From an uncultured Clostridia bacterium (lineage in GTDB: Bacteria; Bacillota; Clostridia; Christensenellales; Borkfalkiaceae): a stretch of 10,447 nucleotides of DNA. Position 1 is the stretch's first letter. Every line of letters starts with the position of its first letter. Shown piece by piece: positions 1-5,555 of this stretch. The position numbers were made by a program, and so were the translations under genes. Location: NCBI GenBank assembly GCA_944338265.1, contig CALVLO010000046.1, positions 1 to 10,447 of the forward strand. The letters run 5' to 3'. The notes below the pieces were generated by a model. The model saw only the letters and a list, made by a program, of their open reading frames with translations, did not search any database and was not told the DNA's origin.

Positions 1-178
1 GAGGCGGGGGAGAGCCCCTCATCCACCGCGGGCGGTCCCCCTTCCCCCTCGGGGGAAGGCAAAGTGGTGGATCCCCCCTTAGTCCCCCCTTAAAACAAGT
101 GTTAAGGGGGGCGAAATCCCCCCTGTCGCTGACGCGACATCCCCCCTTAAAGCGGCGTTGCCGCGTTAAGGGGGACGG
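1..178. repeat. Hairpin-rich intergenic repeat, copy A (left end may be cut by the window)
   Basis: This non-coding stretch is a chain of inverted repeats. ATCCACC at 21-27 pairs with GGTGGAT at 66-72 and encloses a GC hairpin (CCTTCCCC 40-47 with GGGGAAGG 52-59). CCCCCCTTAA 84-93 pairs with TTAAGGGGGG 102-111. GTCGC 125-129 pairs with GCGAC 134-138. CCCCCTTAA 142-150 pairs with TTAAGGGGG 166-174, with an inner stem GCGGC 152-156/GCCGC 160-164 and loop GTT. The block recurs at 255-440 (shift of about 254 bp), and positions 114-174 recur exactly at 5619-5679. There is no ribosome-binding site or protein-like reading frame. It behaves like a dispersed palindromic element of the REP/MITE kind. 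Mobility is inference, since no transposase or target-site duplication is visible. Confidence 0.8.
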
Positions 179-180
179 GA

Positions 181-229
181 ACTCCCTCAGTCACTTCGTG
201 ACAGCTCCCTCTGTGAGGGAGCCAAGGGG
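181..229. repeat. CTCCCTC-type double hairpin between repeat copies A and B
   Basis: Two adjacent perfect hairpins lie here: GTCAC 190-194 with GTGAC 198-202 (loop TTC), and GCTCCCTC 204-211 with GAGGGAGC 215-222 (loop TGT), followed by CAAGGGG. The second hairpin is the same design as the two at 5710-5728 and 5755-5773, which have stem CCTCCCTC, loops GGA and TAA, and are also followed by CAAGGG. This links the 5' region and the pcrA-ligA gap as carriers of one modular repeat family. Confidence 0.65.
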
Positions 230-254
230 GCGGGACTTGCCGCCTGCGTTGGGG

Positions 255-440
255 GAGGCGGGGGAGAGCCCCTCATCCACCGCGGGCGGTCCCCCTTCCC
301 CCTCGGGGGAAGGCAAAGTGGTGGATCCCCCTGAGCCCCCCCTTAAAACAAGTGTTAAGGGGGGGGGAGAAATCCCCCCTGTCGCTGACGCGACATCCCC
401 CCTTAAAGCGGCGTTGCCGCGGTAAGGGGGGCGGGGGAGA
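255..440. repeat. Hairpin-rich intergenic repeat, copy B
   Basis: This is the second copy of the block at 1-178. The left 70 or so bases, including the ATCCACC/GGTGGAT outer stem and the CCTTCCCC/GGGGAAGG inner stem, are repeated essentially exactly. The middle differs by a few bases, for example a longer G run at 360-367. The final big hairpin has one changed base (GGTAAG at 421-426 instead of GTTAAG). The copy ends about 40 bp before the start codon of the 131-aa gene, so its hairpins would lie in that gene's upstream region. No promoter with convincing -35 and -10 boxes was seen between 430 and 470. Confidence 0.8.
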
Positions 441-481
441 TGGGGCATCATCAGAAAAATCAATTTTTATAGGAGAGAGAT

Positions 482-877
482 ATGGAACGGACGCTTAAAA
501 TGTTGGCGCGGGAGGCAAAACAGCGCTTGAAGAAGGGCTTTTGGGAGAACTGCGAAAAGGAGCTCGATCAGCGGCGGGAGATGGCGCGCGAGCAGGGTAT
601 CAGCGAGAGCCGCATGGAGCGGTATTTTGTGGAGAAGGTCTCCTCCGGCATCCGCGGCGAAACGCCCGATGCCTTCTATCTCAAAGTCAAAAAGATGCTC
701 CTTGAAGAAGGGGAGGTCTCGGATGCCATCGGGCGGCTCACCGACGAGGCGTATTATGCGACGCTCACTTATGAGGAGAAGCAGCGCTATACCTTGGAGC
801 TCTCGCAAAAATATCTTGCCGCCTTGGAACGCTTTAAGAAGGAGTATGAATTTGAAAAGACAAAGGCGGGGCGGTGA
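482..877 (+). CDS. Hypothetical 131-aa soluble charged protein
   Basis: I do not recognise this family. The start ATG at 482 has a good Shine-Dalgarno site (AGGAG at 471-475). The protein is rich in Lys, Glu and Arg, has no signal peptide or membrane segment, and is predicted from composition to be largely helical, so it is probably cytoplasmic. Recognisable stretches are an N-terminal basic helix (residues 1-30), a central part with RYFVEKVSSGIRGETPDAFY, and a C-terminal helix ending KKEYEFEKTKAGR. The last 13 codons and the stop are the first unit of a six-fold tandem repeat, and the stop TGA (875-877) lies in the loop and right arm of an RNA hairpin. The upstream 480 bp are repeats, so no operon partner is visible on that side. 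Downstream is a convergent gene. Codon use and a clean reading frame support a real gene, but its function is unknown. Confidence 0.75.
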   Translation: MERTLKMLAREAKQRLKKGFWENCEKELDQRREMAREQGISESRMERYFVEKVSSGIRGETPDAFYLKVKKMLLEEGEVSDAIGRLTDEAYYATLTYEEKQRYTLELSQKYLAALERFKKEYEFEKTKAGR

Positions 878-1024
878 TTTGCCTGTTGGGGCTGGTTGGT
901 ATTCTTCCGCTGTAAGAAAAGTATGCTTTTGAAAAAGATAAGGGCGGGTCGGTGATTTGCCCGTCGGGGCTGCTTTTCTTCTTCCGCCGTTATCTTCTTC
1001 TGTTGTAAGAAGGAGTATGCGTTT

Positions 1025-1054
1025 GAAAAGACAAAGGCGGGTCAGTGACCCGCC
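1025..1054 (-). terminator. Second terminator-like hairpin in array unit 3 (minus direction)
   Basis: GGCGGGTCA 1036-1044 and TGACCCGCC 1046-1054 form a perfect palindrome about G1045, usable as an 8-bp stem with a 3-nt loop. On the minus strand it is followed by TTTGTCTTTTC (1035-1025). It has the same design as the unit 6 hairpin and could be a backup terminator for any minus-strand transcript that reads past unit 6. Its use in the cell is inference. Confidence 0.45.
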
Positions 1055-1305
1055 CGTCGGGGCTGCTTTTCTTCTTCCGCCGTTATCTTTTTCTGTTGTA
1101 AGAAGGAGTATGCGTTTGAAAAGACAAAGGCGGGTCAGTGACCCACTCGTTGGGGCTGCTTTATCTTCTTTCGCCGTTGTATTCTTCCGTCGTAAAAAGG
1201 AGTATGGGTTTGAAACAACAAAGGTGGGTCAGTGATTTGCCTGTTAGTGCTGTTTTGTGTTTTTCTGCCGTTGTATTCTTCTGTTGTAAGAAGGAGTATG
1301 CGTTT

Positions 1306-1335
1306 GAAAAGATAAAGGCGGGTCAGTGACCCGCC
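1306..1335 (-). terminator. Intrinsic terminator of the 386-aa membrane-protein gene
   Basis: Read on the minus strand, a perfect GC-rich palindrome (GGCGGGTCA 1317-1325 with TGACCCGCC 1327-1335) lies 12 nt past the stop codon at 1348-1350. It is followed by the U-rich tract TTTATCTTTTC (1316-1306). That is the standard rho-independent layout for the minus-strand gene. On the plus strand the same hairpin is not followed directly by a T run, so it is a poor terminator for rightward transcripts. It is part of array unit 6. Confidence 0.65.
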
Positions 1336-1347
1336 CGTTGGCGCCGG

Positions 1348-2508
1348 TTATATTCTTCCGCCGTTGTTGCGCATTTGTACCGTCGCCTGATCCATATAAG
1401 CCCTTGCCTGCGACAAAAAGACTTGATTTTCCTCCGCGAGTTTCTGCGAGGAAACGTTCCGCTGCGCCTGTAAGGCGTTGGCGTAGTCGACGCGCGCGAG
1501 CATCGCCTGATTTTGCTGCAGAATCGCTTGATTTTGGGCGAATTGCGCTTTGGCGTTTTCGTTGATTTGGTCGGAAATTGCCTTGAAGCATTTTACCATA
1601 TTGACGGCAAGCCCGCGAAATCCCGTCTCGATGGTGGCGTTCAGCCGCGTTGTCGCTTCGGAAATGGCGTTTACAATTCGGTTTGTCCGCCGTTCGCCGT
1701 CCACAAAGGCGAGCGCCTCTTTTACGGTATCTGCACGCCCCGTTTCGTAGGCGAAGATCACGAGATCGACATCTCCCCAATCGCGCTCGTCGAGGAGTGT
1801 GCCGTATTGCTGCTGTAATGCTGTATAGACGGCGGACCCCGTTGCATAGTGCGGCGCAAGCGCGGTTTCCCGGTCAGCGTGTTGCTGTTTGATTTGGGCA
1901 GTTATTTCGTATGCTTTTTTGTTGCATGCAGCGATCTGCGACTGTATTTCAGAGATCTGTTGGGGCAGTTGCAAAACTGCGTTTTGTGCATGATCATAGG
2001 AACTATTTGTGAGGAAATAGTCGCGTCTCGCATCTTGAATTGCTTCAACGCCCCACTTTATAATAAAGATTACGAGGACGAGCCCGCCGATCCCGACGGC
2101 GCCCGTGATCAGGATGAAGAAAACCCAAGCAAAAAAGCCGCCGCCTTCCGTCGTGATATCGTGCACAAAATACCTGATGAGAAAGAACAGGGCAACGACC
2201 ACCGCAGCGAGTACAAGTAAGGCAAGGGTAAACCGCACGGTGACTTTTTTTGCGAGCGTGCCTTTGCTCTGTTTCCCGGCTGAGAGGGTCTCTCTTGTAT
2301 TGGTATAACTTTTCTGTAAGTCGTTTAGTTTGTCGGATAGTTGTTGGCGTGCGGCGGTATTTGCTTCTTGCCTTTTTTCACAGTCCGCAATGGCTGTTTC
2401 GGCTGTGTTTTTGATTTTTTGCGTCTCGTCATTTTCCGATGCCACAGCCGAAAGTCCTGCGCGGAGGGCATAGAGCTGTGCCAGCTCCTCCTTTTTGCGT
2501 TCTTCCAT
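1348..2508 (-). CDS. Two-TM coiled-coil membrane protein of unknown function
   Basis: This 386-aa protein is of a kind I cannot name. Seen in order: a charged, Gln/Ala-rich coiled-coil-like N-terminus (about 1-88); a hydrophobic segment (about 91-114, RFTLALLVLAAVVVALFFLI); a short Gly-rich loop; a second hydrophobic segment (about 125-151); another coiled coil (about 173-212); a conserved-looking block with DERDWGDVDLVIFAYETGRA (about 240-259); and a long Gln/Asn/Ala-rich helical tail (about 285-380). There is no signal peptide. With two hairpin TMs, both long domains would be on the same side, probably the cytoplasm. Start ATG at 2508 has AGGGAG at 2515-2520 and a near-consensus promoter upstream. 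The gene is divergent from an XRE repressor gene with an operator-like palindrome between them, which suggests control by that repressor. Its last codons come from the tandem array. It is more AT-rich than the housekeeping genes, so acquisition by transfer is possible. Confidence 0.85.
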   Translation of the reverse strand: MEERKKEELAQLYALRAGLSAVASENDETQKIKNTAETAIADCEKRQEANTAARQQLSDKLNDLQKSYTNTRETLSAGKQSKGTLAKKVTVRFTLALLVLAAVVVALFFLIRYFVHDITTEGGGFFAWVFFILITGAVGIGGLVLVIFIIKWGVEAIQDARRDYFLTNSSYDHAQNAVLQLPQQISEIQSQIAACNKKAYEITAQIKQQHADRETALAPHYATGSAVYTALQQQYGTLLDERDWGDVDLVIFAYETGRADTVKEALAFVDGERRTNRIVNAISEATTRLNATIETGFRGLAVNMVKCFKAISDQINENAKAQFAQNQAILQQNQAMLARVDYANALQAQRNVSSQKLAEENQVFLSQARAYMDQATVQMRNNGGRI

Positions 2509-2530
2509 AAAATTCTCCCTACCATTTATT

Positions 2531-2566
2531 TGATATGATTATACACCACTTTGTGGTGTATTGCAA
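2531..2566 (-). promoter_or_regulatory. Sigma-A promoter of the membrane-protein gene
   Basis: On the minus strand, the -35 box TTGCAA (2566-2561) and -10 box TATAAT (2543-2538) are separated by exactly 17 bp. The predicted transcription start is near 2531, giving a leader of about 22 nt that holds the AGGGAG ribosome-binding site. The spacer is filled by the palindrome at 2542-2560, so a protein bound there would block RNA polymerase. Confidence 0.8.
2542..2560. promoter_or_regulatory. Operator-like palindrome, site 1
   Basis: TACACCAC (2542-2549), TTT, GTGGTGTA (2553-2560) is a perfect 8+3+8 inverted repeat lying in the spacer of the minus-strand promoter and touching its -10 box. Size, symmetry and position next to an XRE-family gene fit a repressor-dimer operator. 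Assignment to the neighbouring repressor is inference. Confidence 0.7.
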
Positions 2567-2590
2567 GAATTTTACGCCACAAAGTAATAA
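2561..2590 (+). promoter_or_regulatory. Possible promoter of the XRE gene, sharing its -35 with the divergent promoter
   Basis: TTGCAA (2561-2566) is its own reverse complement and can serve as -35 in both directions. Rightward it is followed after 18 bp by TAATAA (2585-2590). The predicted transcription start is near 2597, only about 3 nt before the ATG. The -10 match is moderate, so this call is tentative. Confidence 0.45.
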
Positions 2591-2591
2591 G
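2573..2591. promoter_or_regulatory. Imperfect second operator-like site
   Basis: TACGCCACAAAGT at 2573-2585 matches the reverse complement of site 1 (TACACCACAAAGT) at 12 of 13 positions, and over 19 positions 13 match. The right half is degenerate. It sits in the spacer and -10 region of the proposed rightward promoter, suggesting weaker binding and autoregulation of the XRE gene. This is inferred from sequence only. Confidence 0.5.
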
Positions 2592-2599
2592 TTATTTGC

Positions 2600-2812
2600 A
2601 TGGAACTTGCAAAAAAGATCGGGATGAACTTAAAGGCGGCGCGGCGGGCGAAGGGGCTGACGCAAAAGGAAGTGGCGGCGAAAATGCTCATGACGCAGCA
2701 GCAATACAGCCGCTTTGAAAACGGCGTATTTGAGCTCAATTACGGGCAGCTGTTGGCGCTCTGCCGTCTGCTCGATACGACGCCCAACGATTTGTACGGC
2801 GTCGACGAATAG
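2600..2812 (+). CDS. Small XRE-family HTH transcriptional regulator
   Basis: This 70-aa protein is a single helix-turn-helix domain of the XRE/Cro-CI type. It opens MELAKKIGMNLKAARRAKGL, typical of helix 1. The helix-turn-helix spans about residues 20-41 (LTQKEVAAKM then MTQQQYSRFENG), with helices 4-5 ending LLDTTPNDLYG. It has no effector or oligomerisation domain beyond the DNA-binding fold, which is the size of a Cro-like repressor. The start at 2600 is chosen because it matches the family N-terminus. No Shine-Dalgarno site precedes it, so translation may be leaderless. The palindrome and partial copy between this gene and the divergent membrane-protein gene are its likely binding sites, giving control of both genes. 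It is a confident family call; the specific target is inference. Confidence 0.9.
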   Translation: MELAKKIGMNLKAARRAKGLTQKEVAAKMLMTQQQYSRFENGVFELNYGQLLALCRLLDTTPNDLYGVDE

Positions 2813-2849
2813 AGGCGGGCGGCGGCGTTTTGTGTGTTCAATGTTCCCG

Positions 2850-2880
2850 CCCCTCCTTTACATAGGGGGGGACTTCTTTT
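2850..2880 (+). terminator. Weak terminator-like hairpin downstream of the XRE gene
   Basis: CCCCTCC (2850-2856) can pair with the G run at 2865-2871 (one G-U pair) around the loop TTTACATA, followed by ACTTCTTTT. The layout resembles an intrinsic terminator for the XRE transcript. The T tract is interrupted and the stem can slip along the G run, so confidence is low. Confidence 0.35.
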
Positions 2881-3074
2881 ATGGGAATGGTTTGTGCGGT
2901 GTTGCTGCGCTTTATGCTTGCGGGGGCTTGACGGGGAAGAGGGGTGGCTTCTTGTAGAAGCGTTTGCTTTTGCGTATGGGGGGCTCTTTTATGGGAGTGT
3001 TTTGTGCGGTGCTGCTGCACTTTATGCTTGCGGGGGCTCAACGGGGTGAGGGGGCTTCTTGTAGAATCGTTTGT
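2857..3074. repeat. Two-copy ~110-bp direct tandem repeat upstream of pcrA
   Basis: Copy 1 (about 2857-2966) and copy 2 (about 2967-3074) align at an offset of 110 bp. Shared blocks include TTTGTGCGGT (2891 and 3001), CTTTATGCTTGCGGGGGCT (2910-2928 and 3020-3038) and CTTCTTGTAGAA (2948 and 3055, after a 3-bp deletion). The copies differ by scattered substitutions. Because 110 is not a multiple of 3, no single reading frame is preserved across both copies. Both copies can encode a short hydrophobic peptide (MG-x-x-CAVLL-x-FMLAGA), but no ribosome-binding site is present. Nothing else recognisable lies in 2813-3150, so I treat the stretch as non-coding. Confidence 0.75.
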
Positions 3075-3150
3075 TTGATCGCCTTTGCGGTGGCTGTGCC
3101 TTCGGGCAAAAATGAGGGGCGGAGAACGCCGCTTCGTCGCGGGCAAACGA

Positions 3151-3179
3151 TTGTCATTTTCCCGCGTGTGTGGTATAAT
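3151..3179 (+). promoter_or_regulatory. Strong sigma-A promoter of pcrA
   Basis: TTGTCA (3151-3156) and TATAAT (3174-3179) are separated by 17 bp, with an extended -10 (TGG directly before TATAAT). The predicted transcription start is at about 3186, only 2 nt before the pcrA ATG at 3188. The match to consensus is too good to be dismissed easily and implies a leaderless or near-leaderless pcrA message. Confidence 0.8.
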
Positions 3180-3187
3180 GGGCGGGT

Positions 3188-5536
3188 ATGGAAGAACTCG
3201 ATCGCCTCAACGAAGAACAGCTTTCCCCCGTCCTCGATACCGAGGGCGCCGTCCTCGTGCTTGCGGGGGCGGGGAGCGGCAAGACGCGCGTTCTGACGGC
3301 GCGCATCGCCCACCTCATTGCGGGGATGGGGGTCCCGCCCGAGCACATCCTCGCCATCACCTTCACCAACAAAGCCGCCGCCGAGATGCGCACGCGGCTG
3401 GAAGGCATGACGGATACGAGCCGCATGTGGGTGTGCACCATTCACTCCATGTGCGTGAAGATCCTCAGAATGTATGCGGAGAAGCGGGGGCTGAGCCAAA
3501 ACTTCTCCATCTATTCGGAACAGGAGCGTTCCGCCGTCGTCAAACAGGCGTTCAAGGAATGCGGCTATATGGATGACGACGGGCTGTTGAAGTCGGTCAA
3601 GTGGCATATCTCCAACGCGAAGATGCTGGGGCTCACGCCCTCCGAATATGCCCGCAAGGCGCACCGCGAGCGCAATGCGGAGACCGCCGTCAAGGTGTAC
3701 GAAAAGTACGCCGCGCACCTGAAAGCGTATAACGCGCTCGACTTTGACGACCTGCTCACCGAGGCGCTCGATCTGCTGCGGACGGACGCCGAGGCGCGCG
3801 AATACCTTGCGGGCAAATTCCGCTATATCCATGTGGATGAGTTTCAGGATACCAACGCGGTGCAGTTCGAGATCGTGCAGCTGCTCGCCTCCGTGCACGG
3901 CAACCTCTTCGTCGTCGGCGACGACGATCAGTCCATCTACGGCTGGCGGGGCGCGAAGATCGAAAATATCCTCAACTTCGAGCGTACCTATCCCAAGGCG
4001 AAGATCTACAAATTACAGCGCAATTACCGCTCTACCAAGGCGATCTTGGCGCTTGCCAACGCCTCCATTGCGCACAACGTGCGGCGCAAGGGGAAAGAGC
4101 TCTGGACGGATGCGGAGGAGGGCGAAAAGCCCGTCTATTTCGAGGCGGAAGAGGAGGCGGGGGAGGCGCTCTACTGCGTGCGCACCATCGCCGAGCTCAG
4201 GCGGCAGGGGTACCGGCTCTCCGATTTTGCCATCCTGATGCGCATCAACGCGCTCACCCGTTCCTTTGAGCAGGAATTTGCAAAATACAATATCAACTAC
4301 AAGGTGTTCGGCGGCTTTAAGTTCTTCGAGCGCAAGGAGGTGAAGGATATCCTCGCCTATCTGCGCGTCGCCGCCAATCCCTTTGACAGCGAAGCCGTGT
4401 TGCGCATCATCAACGTGCCCCGCCGCGGCATCGGCGATAAGACGGTGCAGTCGCTCTTGCAATATGCGGAGGCGGAGGACGTGCCCCTCTACGAGGCAGT
4501 GATGGATGCGGAGCGCCTCCCGCTCAGTGCGGGCGTGAAGGGGAAGCTCAGGGCGTTCGGCGATTATATCCGCGCGCTCGTCATCGATGCGCAGGCGCTG
4601 CCCGTGAGCGAGCTCACCCATCGGCTCATCGCGACGTCCGGCATGCTCGAACAGTATGCCGACGGCACGGACGAGAGCGTGACCAAGCGCGCCAACATTG
4701 AGGAGTTTGCCAACTCCGTCGACGAATTTACGCGCATGAACGAGGATGCGACGCTCTCCGATTATTTGCAGCAGATCACCCTCTATTCGGATACCGATGA
4801 GATGGACGATGGGGACTATGTGACGGTGGCGACCATCCACGCCGTGAAGGGGCTGGAGTTCCGCTGCGTCTTTCTGGTGGGGTTGGAAGAGAACGTCATG
4901 CCCACCTCGCGGGCGGCGGACGATCCCGTTGCGCTCGAGGAGGAGCGGCGGCTCATGTACGTTGCCATTACGCGGGCGAAGGAGCGGCTCTTCCTCACCC
5001 GTTCGCGCAGCCGCTATCTCTACGGGCGGCGGGAGCCCACGATGCGCTCGCTGTTTGTAAACGAGCTCGAAGGGGAGCTTGGCATCCCGCGCGAGGCTGC
5101 CTATCCGCGCTATTCGGGCGACTATACGGGCGCATACGGCGGGGGCGGCTATGGCTACGGCGCCCGCGCGCGCAATACCTATGTGGGGCGGGCTTCGGCG
5201 TTCGGCTATGGCGCTAAGGGGGACGAGGGCTACCGTACCTTCGGCACGGGAAAGCCCATGCAGCCCACCCATGTCCGAGGCGGCGAGGGGGACGGCGCAA
5301 AATCGGCGACCCATGTCCGCTTCGGCAATGCGGGCAACACGGGCGTGCAGCAACCCTCCGCCAAGCAGGACGGCGCGAAGTTCCAAGTCGGTATGCGTGT
5401 GCGGCACGCGCGCTTCGGCGACGGCACCGTGACGGCAATGCGCGGCGCGGGGAGCAACGTCATCGTTACCGTCAATTTTGAAAAGGCGGGCAATAAAGAT
5501 CTTGCCGCGTCGTTTGCGCCGTTGGAGATCATATGA
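3188..5536 (+). CDS. pcrA: ATP-dependent DNA helicase PcrA (UvrD/Rep superfamily 1)
   Basis: This 3'-5' DNA helicase unwinds DNA for repair, plasmid replication and removal of RecA or stalled RNA polymerase. The 782-aa length is slightly above the usual 720-740. All SF1A motifs are visible: Q motif LNEEQ (7-11), Walker A AGAGSGKT (26-33), motif Ia with TFTNKAAAEM, DEFQD box (217-221), motif III GDDDQSIYGWRGA (244-256), motif IV LQRNYRST (276-283), motif V TIHAVKGLEF (549-558) and motif VI with YVAITRAKERL (from 591). Val553 replaces the more usual Ala or Ser. After residue 635 comes a Tyr/Gly-rich, low-complexity linker (to about 730). It is followed by the Tudor-like C-terminal domain (732-782, FQVGMRVRHARFGDGTV), which in PcrA binds RNA polymerase. 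The start at 3188 is the only one after an in-frame stop and matches the family N-terminus. It has no Shine-Dalgarno site. ligA follows after 282 bp of repeat. Confidence 0.97.
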   Translation: MEELDRLNEEQLSPVLDTEGAVLVLAGAGSGKTRVLTARIAHLIAGMGVPPEHILAITFTNKAAAEMRTRLEGMTDTSRMWVCTIHSMCVKILRMYAEKRGLSQNFSIYSEQERSAVVKQAFKECGYMDDDGLLKSVKWHISNAKMLGLTPSEYARKAHRERNAETAVKVYEKYAAHLKAYNALDFDDLLTEALDLLRTDAEAREYLAGKFRYIHVDEFQDTNAVQFEIVQLLASVHGNLFVVGDDDQSIYGWRGAKIENILNFERTYPKAKIYKLQRNYRSTKAILALANASIAHNVRRKGKELWTDAEEGEKPVYFEAEEEAGEALYCVRTIAELRRQGYRLSDFAILMRINALTRSFEQEFAKYNINYKVFGGFKFFERKEVKDILAYLRVAANPFDSEAVLRIINVPRRGIGDKTVQSLLQYAEAEDVPLYEAVMDAERLPLSAGVKGKLRAFGDYIRALVIDAQALPVSELTHRLIATSGMLEQYADGTDESVTKRANIEEFANSVDEFTRMNEDATLSDYLQQITLYSDTDEMDDGDYVTVATIHAVKGLEFRCVFLVGLEENVMPTSRAADDPVALEEERRLMYVAITRAKERLFLTRSRSRYLYGRREPTMRSLFVNELEGELGIPREAAYPRYSGDYTGAYGGGGYGYGARARNTYVGRASAFGYGAKGDEGYRTFGTGKPMQPTHVRGGEGDGAKSATHVRFGNAGNTGVQQPSAKQDGAKFQVGMRVRHARFGDGTVTAMRGAGSNVIVTVNFEKAGNKDLAASFAPLEII

Positions 5537-5555
5537 GTCGGTAGGGTTCTTTTGG

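Larger units (their letters stand above)
836..1368. repeat. Tandem array of six 78-94 bp units at a convergent gene junction
   Basis: Units begin at 836, 914, 1007, 1100, 1194 and 1288 (periods 78, 93, 93, 94, 94). Each begins with AAGAAGGAGTATG or a variant, continues through a GTTTGAAAAGACAAAGGCGGG-like part and a palindrome around a TGA, and ends with a T/C-rich part containing TTCTTCCGCCGTT. The first unit lies inside the 3' end of the 131-aa gene, and units 3-6 still encode KKEY-x-FE-x-x-K-x-GQ-stop in the same local frame. The end of unit 6 is read on the opposite strand as the last codons (NNGGRI-stop) of the convergent membrane-protein gene. The repeated unit is therefore the junction of two convergent genes, including both gene tails. 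Units 3 and 4 are nearly identical over their first 45 bp and the others are diverged. Reading frames running through the array, such as 957-1235, are products of the repetition and I do not count them as genes. Confidence 0.9.

Noticed and set aside
1..440. Structured RNA gene or riboswitch
   Set aside because: The hairpins recur in different contexts (upstream of a hypothetical gene and between pcrA and ligA) and show no known riboswitch core, so a dispersed repeat is the simpler reading.
99..463. Reading frames on both strands through the repeat copies A and B
   Set aside because: They are Pro/Gly/Ser-rich translations of hairpin DNA on both strands at once, have no ribosome-binding site, and are interrupted differently in each copy.
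957..1235. Open reading frame across array units 2-5 giving a repeated basic/hydrophobic peptide
   Set aside because: It arises because the 93-bp period keeps one frame open. It starts at a TTG with no ribosome-binding site and breaks in diverged units. A tandem repeat explains it fully.
836..1368. CRISPR-like array
   Set aside because: The units are contiguous repeats with no unique spacers between short constant repeats, the unit is 78-94 bp, and no cas genes are near.
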